Positions 30,184 to 38,007 of a stretch of 64,000 nucleotides of DNA are shown piece by piece. Each line of letters opens with the position of its first letter. The first letter of the stretch is position 1. Below the pieces are notes generated by a model, which made no database searches, was not told the origin of the DNA, and worked only from the letters and a program-made list of their open reading frames with translations. The stretch comes from Rhodospirillaceae bacterium (GTDB taxonomy: Bacteria > Pseudomonadota > Alphaproteobacteria > Kiloniellales > DSM-21159): contig CP030885.1 of NCBI GenBank assembly GCA_006969625.1, positions 248,001-312,000 of the forward strand, in the 5' to 3' direction. The position numbers and the translations under genes are program-made.

Positions 30184-31071
30184 CTAGGGCAGGGTTTCGC
30201 GGTGCAGCTCCGCCTCCTCGCGGCGGGCCGCGGCGGCCTTGCGCCGCGCCTCCCGCGCCACGCGTGCCTCGCGCCGGGCGATGTAGAGGGTGGCGGCGAC
30301 GATGATGCCGGCGCCCAGCGCGGTCGAGGCCGTCGGCAGCTCGGCGAACAGCAGGTAGCCGAGCGCGGTGGCATAGAGCAGCCGCGCATAGTCGAAGGGC
30401 ATCACCGCCGTCGCCTCGCCCACCTTCAGGGCGCGGATGACGCAGTACTGGGCGGCGAAGCCGAACAGCCCCAGGAAGGGGATCAGCAGCCATTCGCGCG
30501 GGCTGGTCGGCTGCCAGACCAGCACGCCGGGGACCAGCAGTGCCGCGGTCGCGGTCAGGCCGAAGTAGAACTGGATGGTCGCCGGACGCTCGCTGGCGGG
30601 CATCCCCTTCAGCACGATCACCACACCGCTGACGCAGGCCACGCCGAACAGGGCCACCAGCATCGCCGGCTCGACGCCGAGGTCGGGGCGCACCATGACG
30701 AGGACCCCCAGGAACCCGACGGCCGTGGCCGTCCAGCGCCGCCAGCGCACGTCCTCGGCCAGGAACAGCACCGCGAGCCCGATGACGAACAGGGGCTTGG
30801 CGAAGGTGATCGCGGTCGCCTCGGCCAGGGTCAGGTGGGTGACGGCGTAGAAGTTCGCGGCGATCGCGGCCATGCCCAGCAGGCCGCGCAGCAGGTGGCG
30901 CCAGGGATGGCCCGTGCGCAGCACGCCGCTGCCCTGCACCCAGACGAAGGGCAGGACCAGCAGCAGGCCGATCAGGCAACGCAGGAAGCCGAGCTGCAGG
31001 ACCGGCAGGCTCTGCCCCAGGTGCTTGACAGTGGCACCGAGCGCGGCGACGAAGAAGGCCGACAGCAGCAT
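30184..31071 (-). CDS. DMT/EamA-family transporter
   Basis: An inner-membrane protein with two EamA repeats and about ten hydrophobic segments (first at ALWMLLSAFFVAALGATVKHL; the last ends at the Arg/Ala-rich C-terminus). It may export or import a metabolite of the neighbouring pathway. The start is problematic: the only in-frame ATG at 31071 falls inside the first membrane helix. Homologues normally begin about 10-20 residues earlier (GNIRGALWM). Upstream in frame there is a CTG at 31135-31137 overlapping the IclR stop, which could be a coupled non-standard start. The coordinates given are the conservative ones. Confidence 0.82.
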   Translation of the reverse strand: MLLSAFFVAALGATVKHLGQSLPVLQLGFLRCLIGLLLVLPFVWVQGSGVLRTGHPWRHLLRGLLGMAAIAANFYAVTHLTLAEATAITFAKPLFVIGLAVLFLAEDVRWRRWTATAVGFLGVLVMVRPDLGVEPAMLVALFGVACVSGVVIVLKGMPASERPATIQFYFGLTATAALLVPGVLVWQPTSPREWLLIPFLGLFGFAAQYCVIRALKVGEATAVMPFDYARLLYATALGYLLFAELPTASTALGAGIIVAATLYIARREARVAREARRKAAAARREEAELHRETLP

Positions 31072-31133
31072 CCAGAGCGCGCCCCGGATGTTGCCGGGGA
31101 CCGCATGGGCGCGGGCGGTGAGGCCGCCGAGGG

Positions 31134-31967
31134 TCAGCGCAGCATCGGGGCCAGGCTGCGGCAGAGATGCGTCAGCCGGGGACCCAACTCGCCTTCCAGC
31201 TTGTCGCGCTCGACCGCGAAGGAGGGCGCGCCGCAGATGGTGCCCATGACGGTCTGCCCGTCGAGCGAGACCAGCGGCGTGCCGACGGCGCGCATGCCCT
31301 TGTGCCACTCGTCCTCGACGTAGCAGAAGCCGCGGGTGTCGACCTGGTCGATCGCGTCCTCGACGCGCGCCCGCAGCTTCGCCCATTCCTCGGCGCCCAG
31401 CCGCTCGGCGAAGCGCTCGTAGAAGAAGTGGCGCTCCTGCTCCTTCAAACCGGCCAGGAAGGCGCGGCCGACGGCGGTCGTCGGCATCGGCACGCGCGAG
31501 CCGATCTCCAGGCGCAGCGTGCCGAGCGAGCGGCTGTTGCAGACGTCGACGAAGATCATGCTCAGACGGTCGCGGCTGGCCAGCGCCACCGAGACCTGGT
31601 GCTGCAGCGCCATCTCCTGCATCGGCTCGTGCGCGATCTGGCGCACCAGCATGTTGGACAGCACCGCGTAGCCGAGCGCCAGGATCGATTCGGTCGGCTC
31701 GTACTTGCCCTCCGGCTTGAGCTGCCGCAGGTAGCCCAGCTCCGACAGCGTGTGGGTCAGCCGCGAGACCGTGGCCTTCGGAATTCCGGTGATGCGCGAC
31801 AGTTCCTGGTTGCCCAGGGCGCCGCTGCCCGGCTTGAAGGCACGCAGGATCTCGAAGCCGCGGGCCAGCGCGGTGATGAACTTGCGGTCGGCGCTCGCCG
31901 CCCGAGAGATTTCGTCGTCCTTGTCGACGTAGGCCTCTTCGGCGAGCGGGGCAGAGGAGGGTTTCAT
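31134..31967 (-). CDS. IclR-family transcriptional regulator
   Basis: A 277-residue regulator with an N-terminal winged helix (FITALARGFEILRAFK, then LSRITGIPKATVSRLTHTLSELGYL) and an IclR effector domain (MPTTAVGRAFLAGL, GFCYVEDEWHKGMRAVGTPL). This resembles the PcaU/PobR-type aromatic-pathway subgroup. A TTG at 31991 is an alternative start; neither start has a good ribosome site. It is divergent from the ABC importer operon, sits in the middle of the catabolic genes, and its promoter region holds one of the recurring inverted repeats, so it is the best candidate for the island's regulator. Confidence 0.93.
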   Translation of the reverse strand: MKPSSAPLAEEAYVDKDDEISRAASADRKFITALARGFEILRAFKPGSGALGNQELSRITGIPKATVSRLTHTLSELGYLRQLKPEGKYEPTESILALGYAVLSNMLVRQIAHEPMQEMALQHQVSVALASRDRLSMIFVDVCNSRSLGTLRLEIGSRVPMPTTAVGRAFLAGLKEQERHFFYERFAERLGAEEWAKLRARVEDAIDQVDTRGFCYVEDEWHKGMRAVGTPLVSLDGQTVMGTICGAPSFAVERDKLEGELGPRLTHLCRSLAPMLR

Positions 31968-32087
31968 GTCGGAAGCGTCAACAATCCGCAAGCTCAGGTG
32001 GGAGGAGAATCAGGTGCGAGCTCAACCGAAGTTTGCTCGGCCACGTTTTATCCCAGCGCATTCATCCTGACAAGAGTGACGGTTAGA

Positions 32088-32124
32088 AACCGCTCTGCGA
32101 AACTCGTTGACCGCAAATTTCGGT
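32088..32124. promoter_or_regulatory. Proposed IclR operator, site 2, in the iclR-ABC divergent promoter
   Basis: AACCGC-TCT-GCGAAA at 32088-32102 fits the 15-bp pattern. Seven bases on, a second inverted repeat ACCG-CAAATTT-CGGT (32110-32124) has an AAATTT core. Both lie between iclR (start 31967) and the ABC ATPase (start 32196), as expected for autoregulation plus control of the importer. Confidence 0.5.
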
Positions 32125-32195
32125 TCTGATACCGCTCCACCTGCGTGCCGCAGGCCAAATACCGCGAGAAGCCGGGTCACCAGGGAGGGAAGCCG

Positions 32196-33065
32196 ATGCT
32201 GCATACCGCCGTCACCGATCCGGCGGCTGCCCGAGACTCGGCGGCGAAAGACCCGGCGGCGGGCGCGCCCGGCGCACCTGCCGAGTCCGCGACGCTGATC
32301 TCTTACGAGGGGGTCGGCAAGACCTTCGAGACCCTGCAGGGCGACGTGGTCGCCGTGCGCGACATCACCCTGGACGTGCGCGAGGGCGAGTTCGTCACGC
32401 TGGTCGGCCCGTCCGGCTGCGGCAAGTCCACCCTGCTGAATATGGCGGCCGGCCTGTTCGAGCCCTCGGCCGGCCTCGTGCGCTATCGCGGCGAGCTGGT
32501 GGCGCCCTACAACCAGCGCGTCGGCTACATGACGCAGAACGATCACCTGCTGCCCTGGCGCGACGTGCTGGGCAACGTCATAGTGCCGTTGGAGATCCGC
32601 CGCGTGCCCAAGGCGCAGGCGCACGAGCGCGTCGCCGCGCTGCTGGAGAAGGTCGGCCTCAAGGGCTTCGAGCGCGCCTATCCCTCGCAGCTTTCCGGCG
32701 GCATGCGCAAGCGCTGTGCGCTGGCGCGCCTGCTCGCCTACGACCCCGAAGCGCTACTGATGGACGAGCCCTTCGGCGCGCTCGACGCGCAGTTGCGGCT
32801 CAAGATGCAGATCGAGATCCGGCGGCTGACCAAGGCGCTCGGCAAGACGGCGGTGTTCGTCACCCACGACCTGGACGAGGCGGTTGCGCTGGCCGACCGC
32901 TGCGTCGTCTTCACCCATCGGCCCGGCACCATCGCGCGGGTGGTCGAGGTGCCGCTGCCGCCCGACCGCGACCTGCTGGGCCTGCGCCACAACGCGATCT
33001 ATCGGGACCTCACGGCGGAGCTGTGGGACCTGCTGTCGCCCGACATGGACCGGCTGGACGACTGA
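32196..33065 (+). CDS. ABC transporter ATP-binding protein, NitT/TauT (SsuB-like) type
   Basis: A 289-residue ATPase. The ATG at 32196 follows GGGAGG. An Ala/Pro-rich head of about 30 residues precedes the nucleotide domain with Walker A GPSGCGKST, signature LSGGMRKRCALARLLAYDPE, Walker B ALLMDEPFGALD and the switch VFVTHDLDEAVALAD. It energises import with the permease two bases downstream and the binding protein after that. The family takes up nitrate, taurine, sulfonates and pyrimidine or thiamine precursors. Confidence 0.93.
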   Translation: MLHTAVTDPAAARDSAAKDPAAGAPGAPAESATLISYEGVGKTFETLQGDVVAVRDITLDVREGEFVTLVGPSGCGKSTLLNMAAGLFEPSAGLVRYRGELVAPYNQRVGYMTQNDHLLPWRDVLGNVIVPLEIRRVPKAQAHERVAALLEKVGLKGFERAYPSQLSGGMRKRCALARLLAYDPEALLMDEPFGALDAQLRLKMQIEIRRLTKALGKTAVFVTHDLDEAVALADRCVVFTHRPGTIARVVEVPLPPDRDLLGLRHNAIYRDLTAELWDLLSPDMDRLDD

Positions 33066-33066
33066 C

Positions 33067-33927
33067 ATGGCAGACACCACGCAGCGCGCGGACGTCCTCG
33101 GGGGCGGCGACGGCGAGACCACGGCCGAGCGGCGGGTCCGGGAGGAGCGCCGGCGCAGGCAGCGCATCTGGCTGGCGCGGGCCGCCCTGCTGTTCGGCAT
33201 CCTCGGGTTGTGGCAGGCCGTCTCCGGCCGGCTGATCTCCGACTTCTTCATCGGCAAGCCGACGGAAATCGCCGAGACGCTCTATGTCTGGGCCATCAGC
33301 GGCAAGCTGTTCTACCACGCCGGCATCACCAGCATCGAAGCCCTGCTCGGGTTTCTGCTGGGCAGCCTGATCGGCATTTCGGTCGGCGTGCTGCTGGGCC
33401 GCGCCCAGGCGCTGGCCGACGTGCTCGACCCCTTCATCATGATGTTCTACAGCCTGCCGAAGATCGCGCTGGCGCCGATGTTCATCCTCTGGTTCGGCAT
33501 CGGCATCGACATGAAGATCTACCTGACGGCCACGATCGTCTTCTTCCTGGTCTTCCTGAACACCTATTCCGGCGTGCGCTCGGTCAGCCGCGAGCAGATC
33601 GCCATCATGCGCCTGATGGGGGCCAGCGAGAGCGACATTCTGCGCAAGGTGGTGGTCCCCTCCGCGATCACCTGGGTGTTCAACGGGCTGCGGCTGTCGG
33701 TGCCCTATGCGCTGATCGGCGCCATCGTCGGCGAGCTGATCGCCTCCAACCAGGGCCTCGGCTACCTGCTGGCCGACTCCTCCGGGCAGTTCGACACCTC
33801 GGGCATGTTCGCCGCGCTGATCGCCATCATGGTCCTGGCGCTGCTGCTGAACTTCGCCGTCAAGTGGTTCGAGAAGAAGGCCATGCCGTGGAAGACGGTC
33901 GAGGACAAGAGAGAGATGTCGATCTAG
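33067..33927 (+). CDS. ABC transporter permease, NitT/TauT (SsuC-like) type
   Basis: A 286-residue permease starting one base after the ATPase stop. A charged cytoplasmic head (ERRVREERRRRQRIW) precedes six hydrophobic segments. The EAA loop that contacts the ATPase is visible as IMRLMGASESDILRKVVVPS at about residues 178-197. It forms the inner-membrane channel of the importer whose binding protein is the next gene. Confidence 0.93.
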   Translation: MADTTQRADVLGGGDGETTAERRVREERRRRQRIWLARAALLFGILGLWQAVSGRLISDFFIGKPTEIAETLYVWAISGKLFYHAGITSIEALLGFLLGSLIGISVGVLLGRAQALADVLDPFIMMFYSLPKIALAPMFILWFGIGIDMKIYLTATIVFFLVFLNTYSGVRSVSREQIAIMRLMGASESDILRKVVVPSAITWVFNGLRLSVPYALIGAIVGELIASNQGLGYLLADSSGQFDTSGMFAALIAIMVLALLLNFAVKWFEKKAMPWKTVEDKREMSI

Positions 33928-33994
33928 CCGCCGCCGGTCGCTCCGGGCGGCCGTCGGGGATCGACGCAAGACGCAACGAGGGAGGAACGTCGAG

Positions 33995-35044
33995 ATGAGA
34001 GTCTTCACGCGTATCGCGGCGGCGGCCGCCGGGGCGACCCTGCTCGCCGCCAGCGCAACGCTGCCGGCCGCCGCACAGGACAAGCACGAGGTCGCCTTCG
34101 CCATGCCCAGCGTGGGCATGCTCTACCTGCCCGTCTACGCCGCCGACGTCATGGGGTACTTCGCCGACAACGGTATCGAGGCGGACATCCAGGTCTTCAA
34201 GGCCGGCGGCGCCGCCGCCCTGGCCTCGGTGATCGGTGGCGACACCCACGTCTACCCCGGCACGCCGGCGGCGGCGATGCGCGCCGTCCAGCAGGGCGTC
34301 GACGTCAAGATCTTCACCGCGCTGATGACCCAGTACGCCTCGAACGTCGTGATCCAGGGCGACGTCGCCGAAGAGCGCGGGCTGAGCGAGGACTCCACGG
34401 TCGAGGAACGCCTGAAGGCGCTGAAGGGGCTGCGCATCGGCGTCACCGGCGCCGGCAGCGGCACGCACCAGCTCGCCACCTACATGCTGGAGCAGGCCGG
34501 CTACGACCCCGAGGAGGACGCCACCGTGGTCTTCGTCGGCGGCAGCCGCGAGCTGCTGGCCGCCTTCGAGCTCGGCCGCATCGAGGGCTTCGTCCTGTCC
34601 AACCCGACCTCGGACACGGCGATCGCCAAGCACGGCGCCTTCCTGCTGTTCGACATGTCGGGCGGCCAGATCCCCGACCTCGACGGCTACCTCTACATCA
34701 CGCTGAACGCTCGCGAGAGCTGGCTGCAGGAAGACCCCGAGCGCTCGGCCAGCGTGGTGCGCGCGATCCACGCGGCCACCCAGGCGATGCACGATCCCGC
34801 GCGCACCCTGGAGGTCCGCGACGCGGTCTACGCCGGCTATTTCGAGCAGTTCGACAAGGAGCTGTTCGACGCCGCCTGGACCCGCGTGGTGCCGGCCTAT
34901 CCGCAGTCGCCCGACGTCTCGCGTGCGCAGTTGGTGCGGGTGATCGAGTTCCTCAACAAGTTCTCCGACCGGCAGTTCGAGCCGGAGCTGGCCGATCGCT
35001 CCTTCACCAACGAGCACGTCGAGCGCGCGCTCGCCGGCAACTGA
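33995..35044 (+). CDS. ABC transporter substrate-binding protein, NitT/TauT family
   Basis: A 349-residue periplasmic protein with a signal peptide (RIAAAAAGATLLAASATLPAAAQ). A type II binding fold follows: FAMPSVGMLYLPVYAADVMGYFADNGIEA is the typical NMT1/SsuA start, and LRIGVTGAGSGTHQLATYML is the hinge region. The ribosome site is GGGAGGAACG. The ligand is unknown; context suggests a small nitrogen- or sulfur-containing organic acid used by the surrounding enzymes. A 13-bp hairpin follows the gene. Confidence 0.91.
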   Translation: MRVFTRIAAAAAGATLLAASATLPAAAQDKHEVAFAMPSVGMLYLPVYAADVMGYFADNGIEADIQVFKAGGAAALASVIGGDTHVYPGTPAAAMRAVQQGVDVKIFTALMTQYASNVVIQGDVAEERGLSEDSTVEERLKALKGLRIGVTGAGSGTHQLATYMLEQAGYDPEEDATVVFVGGSRELLAAFELGRIEGFVLSNPTSDTAIAKHGAFLLFDMSGGQIPDLDGYLYITLNARESWLQEDPERSASVVRAIHAATQAMHDPARTLEVRDAVYAGYFEQFDKELFDAAWTRVVPAYPQSPDVSRAQLVRVIEFLNKFSDRQFEPELADRSFTNEHVERALAGN

Positions 35045-35070
35045 GGGGCAAAGCCACAGCCCCGACGGTT

Positions 35071-35100
35071 CGGGCCGCGGAAGACGGCTTCCGCGGCCCG
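35071..35100. terminator. Strong hairpin after the ABC importer operon
   Basis: A perfect 13-bp stem, CGGGCCGCGGAAG (35071-35083) with CTTCCGCGGCCCG (35088-35100), and a 4-base loop ACGG, followed by TCCCATTTCT. It is the likely end of the ABC operon, separating it from the lyase gene at 35163. Confidence 0.7.
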
Positions 35101-35162
35101 TCCCATTTCTGCAGCCTTGCCCCGCGCCTATGCCGCCGGGGCTCCGCAGAGCGAGGAGGAGT

Positions 35163-36083
35163 ATGTCCGAAAGCTTCAATGCCGCCTGTCCGCCGGGCCT
35201 GCGCCAGACGGCCGGCCGTTCGGCGCGCCTGCAGGCGCGTCTTGCGCAGCCCGAGCTGCTGGTCGCGCCGGGCTGCTTCGACTGCCTGACCGCGCGCCTG
35301 GTGGAGACGGCCGGGTTCGAGGCGGCCTACATCACCGGGTCCGGCGTCTCGATGAGCGCCCTGGGCGCGCCGGACGTCGGCCTGGCCTCCTTCTCGGAGG
35401 TGCTGGACCGCATCAAGCGGATCTGCGACGTGCTGACCATCCCGGTGATCGCCGACGGCGATACCGGCTTCGGCGGCCCGCTCAACGTCATCCGCACGGT
35501 GCGCGAGTTCGAGCGTGCCGGCGTCAGCGCCATCCAACTCGAGGATCAGGAGGCGCCGAAGCGCTGCGGCCACGAGCTCGGGCGCAAGTTGGTGACGGCG
35601 GAGGAGATGGCGGCGCGCATCGAGGCGGCGTGCGATGCGCGCCAGGACGCGGCCTTCCAGGTGATCGCACGGACCGACGCGCGCACCTCGCTCGGCCTGC
35701 AGGCGGCGATCGACCGGGCTGGGCTCTACAAGGAGGCGGGGGCCGACGTGCTCTTCGTCGAGAGCCCGGAGAGCGAGGCGGAAATGGCCGAGATCTGCCG
35801 CACCTTCGCCGGCACGCCGACCCTGGCCAACATGGTGGAGGGCGGGCGCACGCCCTGCCTGCCGGCGGGCAGGCTGCAGGACCTCGGCTATGCGCTGGCG
35901 ATCTTTCCCAACTCGCTCACCCGGCTGTTCGGTCGCGTCGGCCAGGAGCTGCTCGGCGAGCTGGCCGACAGCGGCACCACGGCCGGCCAGGCCGGACGCA
36001 TGCTCGACCACCGCGCCCTCTGGTCGCTGTTCGACTATCCCGCCTGGATCGAGCTGGAGGCCCGCTACGGCGCGCGCGGCTGA
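35163..36083 (+). CDS. Isocitrate lyase/PEP mutase superfamily protein 1
   Basis: A 306-residue TIM-barrel lyase or mutase candidate; ATG 35163 is preceded by GAGGAGGAGT. Superfamily signatures are PGCFDCLTARLVETAGFEAAYITGSG, the metal-binding IPVIADGDTGFGGPLNV, and SAIQLEDQEAPKRCGH. The Lys-Arg-Cys-Gly-His string matches the catalytic-loop signature KKCGH/KRCGH of 2-methylisocitrate and dimethylmalate lyases, so C-C cleavage of a substituted malate giving pyruvate is plausible. Oxaloacetate decarboxylase activity cannot be excluded. It is convergent with a second, different member. Confidence 0.88.
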   Translation: MSESFNAACPPGLRQTAGRSARLQARLAQPELLVAPGCFDCLTARLVETAGFEAAYITGSGVSMSALGAPDVGLASFSEVLDRIKRICDVLTIPVIADGDTGFGGPLNVIRTVREFERAGVSAIQLEDQEAPKRCGHELGRKLVTAEEMAARIEAACDARQDAAFQVIARTDARTSLGLQAAIDRAGLYKEAGADVLFVESPESEAEMAEICRTFAGTPTLANMVEGGRTPCLPAGRLQDLGYALAIFPNSLTRLFGRVGQELLGELADSGTTAGQAGRMLDHRALWSLFDYPAWIELEARYGARG

Positions 36084-36125
36084 GCCGCGCCGCCGCCGCG
36101 CGTTTCGGGCCGGCCGGACGCCCGG

Positions 36126-37022
36126 CTATTCGGCGGCCACCTCTTCGTCTCCCTCGGCGACGGCGTAACGGCTTTCGAGGGCACGCACCTCGTCCATGCC
36201 GACCAGGCTGTGAAAGGCCTCGAAGCCGGCCAGCGCGTCCTGGTAGCGCGCCGGCTCGCCGTGCGCCTTCAGGCCGGCGAGCGCGCGCTGCATGCCGCCG
36301 ACTGCCGCCAGAAGCGCGGTGACCGGCAGGCTGACGCGCGCCACGCCCAACTCCTGCAACCTGGCGACCGTCAGGTCCGGCGGCGTCTTGCCGCCCTCGA
36401 CCATGTTGACCGCGACCGGGCCGCGGATCCCCGCGACCAGGCGGGCAACGGTCTCGGCGCTGTCCGTCCCGTCGACGAAGACCATGCTCGCGCCGGCCTC
36501 CAGATAGGCGTTGCCCCGGCGGATCGCCTCCTCCGGCCCGGCGATCGCCAGGCTGTCGGTCCGCGCATTGATCACGAAGTCCGGATCCTGGCGGGCCTCG
36601 GCGGCGGCGCGCACCTTCTGCACCATCTCGGCGGCGGAGACGATCTGCTTGCCGGCCAGATGGCCGCAGCGCTTCGGTATCCGCTGGTCCTCCAGGTTGA
36701 TGCCCGCGGCACCCGCCGCCTCGAACTCGCGCACAGTCAGCACCGTATTGACGGCGTTGCCGAAGCCGTTGTCGCCGTCGGCCATCACCGGCAGGCGCGT
36801 GCTGCGCACCAGCCGCCCCGTCCGCTCGGCCATGTCGCTCATGCCCATGACGCTGAAGTCGGGCAGGCCGAGGCTGGCGGCGGTGATGCCCAGGCCGGTG
36901 GCCTGCACCGCCTCGAAGCCGGCCAGCTCGATCAGCCGGGCGCTGATCGGGTCGTAGGCGCCGGGCATCACCAGGATCTCCGGCCGGGCGATCAGGGATT
37001 TCAGCAGCCTGGTCTTGCGCAT
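36126..37022 (-). CDS. Isocitrate lyase/PEP mutase superfamily protein 2
   Basis: A 298-residue paralogue of the preceding protein with the same hallmarks: PGAYDPISARLIELAGFEAVQATG, LPVMADGDNGFGNAVN and INLEDQRIPKRCGHLAGK. The loop cysteine is kept, again favouring lyase over phosphonopyruvate chemistry. It differs enough from copy 1 to suggest a distinct substrate. Its promoter region is shared with the nitrile-hydratase-like operon, which carries an IclR-type inverted repeat. Confidence 0.88.
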   Translation of the reverse strand: MRKTRLLKSLIARPEILVMPGAYDPISARLIELAGFEAVQATGLGITAASLGLPDFSVMGMSDMAERTGRLVRSTRLPVMADGDNGFGNAVNTVLTVREFEAAGAAGINLEDQRIPKRCGHLAGKQIVSAAEMVQKVRAAAEARQDPDFVINARTDSLAIAGPEEAIRRGNAYLEAGASMVFVDGTDSAETVARLVAGIRGPVAVNMVEGGKTPPDLTVARLQELGVARVSLPVTALLAAVGGMQRALAGLKAHGEPARYQDALAGFEAFHSLVGMDEVRALESRYAVAEGDEEVAAE

Positions 37023-37366
37023 CGCAGTCTCCGTCGGTCGTCTTTCGGTGTTGCTTCGCTCACGCGCCGCCGAGCGCCGTCAGCGTCGCCAGCGCGGCGG
37101 CGCCGACCAGCGTTCCGGCCAGCACGCTGCGGCGCAGCAGGACGAAGGCGGCCAGGCCGGGGCGCCGAAGCCAGCCTGCGACCGGGTGCGTCCCGATTTT
37201 GTCGGACTGGCGATTCACGAAACGAACTTACAATTCCGCTAAGCAGAACAAAAGAGTTGAAAGCCGTGGATCGATACTGCAGTGTGCGGGCGCTTTCCGC
37301 ATTCGGCCGTGTGCATCGCGGCTGCCGGGAGGCATAGGTCCAAGGCCACGCGCTGGGGGAGGCGGC
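37023..37366. other. Divergent intergenic region, lyase 2 / hydratase operon
   Basis: These 344 bases hold the promoters of two divergent operons. The stretch at about 37215-37265 is AT-rich relative to its surroundings and includes the operator-like site at 37234-37248. A weak 52-codon minus-strand frame (37060-37218) with one hydrophobic segment is present but lacks a ribosome site. Confidence 0.5.
37234..37248. promoter_or_regulatory. Proposed IclR operator, site 3
   Basis: TTCCGC-TAA-GCAGAA, the 15-bp pattern with one mismatch between halves. It lies 118 bases before the nitrile-hydratase-like operon and 211 bases before lyase 2, inside the AT-rich promoter stretch. Confidence 0.55.
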
Positions 37367-37699
37367 ATGGCACAGCGGCGCATGCACGACATGGGCGGTC
37401 TCGAGGCCGGCCCGATCGACCGCCGGGAACACGAGCCGACCCTGGTGGAACGCCGGATCGACGCGATGATGATGATCCTGCGCGACAAGCCGCACGCGCT
37501 TTGGAAGACGGACGAGAACCGCCGGACGATCGAGGGGCTGCCGCCGGAGCTGTACGACGGCGGCGCCTATTACCAGCGCTGGGTCGAGTCGATGCGCCGT
37601 CTGCTGGTCGAAAAGGGCGTGCTCTCCGATGCCGAGATCGACGCCCGCCTGGCCGAGGTGCGGGCGCGTCATCGGGGCGCGGCGGGGGGCGGCTCGTGA
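37367..37699 (+). CDS. Nitrile hydratase/thiocyanate hydrolase beta-type subunit, N-terminal half (ScnB-like)
   Basis: A 110-residue protein equal to the N-terminal helical half of a nitrile hydratase beta subunit (MHDMGGLEAGPI start, then YYQRWVESMRRLLVEKGVLSDAEIDARL). The ribosome site GGGGGAGG is strong. The C-terminal half is encoded by the next gene, overlapping by GTGA. This split, with the alpha-like gene third, is the order I recall for thiocyanate hydrolase (scnB-scnA-scnC) and for the three-subunit toyocamycin nitrile hydratase. The substrate is not determined by sequence. Confidence 0.82.
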   Translation: MAQRRMHDMGGLEAGPIDRREHEPTLVERRIDAMMMILRDKPHALWKTDENRRTIEGLPPELYDGGAYYQRWVESMRRLLVEKGVLSDAEIDARLAEVRARHRGAAGGGS

Positions 37700-38007
37700 G
37701 GGCGGCCGACCTGCCGGACGCCCGCTTCCGGGTGGGCGACCGGGTGCGCGTGCGCGCGGCGTATCCGCCGGGGCACATCCGCACGCCGTTCTACCTGCGC
37801 GGCCGGACCGGCCGGGTGATCGGCGTGCACGGCGCCTTTCCCAATCCCGAGCGGCTGGCCTGGGGCGAGGACGGGCTGCCGCCGATCCCGCTCTACGAGG
37901 TCGTTTTCGCGATGGCGGCCGTTTGGCAGGGCGACGGCGCCTACGGCGCGCGCGACAGCTTGGCCGCCGACATCTACGAGCATTGGCTGGAGGAGGCTGC
38001 GACGTGA
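37696..38007 (+). CDS. Nitrile hydratase/thiocyanate hydrolase beta-type subunit, C-terminal half (SH3-like, ScnA-like)
   Basis: A 103-residue SH3-like barrel domain: FRVGDRVRVRAAYPPGHIRTPFYLRGRTG, then a C-terminal YEHWLEEA. It corresponds to the C-terminal half of a nitrile hydratase beta subunit. Its GTG start overlaps the previous stop (GTGA) and its own stop overlaps the next GTG start, so the three subunits are tightly coupled, as needed for a stoichiometric heterotrimer. Confidence 0.85.
   Translation: MRAADLPDARFRVGDRVRVRAAYPPGHIRTPFYLRGRTGRVIGVHGAFPNPERLAWGEDGLPPIPLYEVVFAMAAVWQGDGAYGARDSLAADIYEHWLEEAAT

Noticed and set aside
37060-37218. 52-codon minus-strand GTG frame with one hydrophobic segment
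   Set aside because: No ribosome site and no recognisable family; overlaps the AT-rich promoter region of the hydratase operon. Possibly a relic, but not supportable as a gene.
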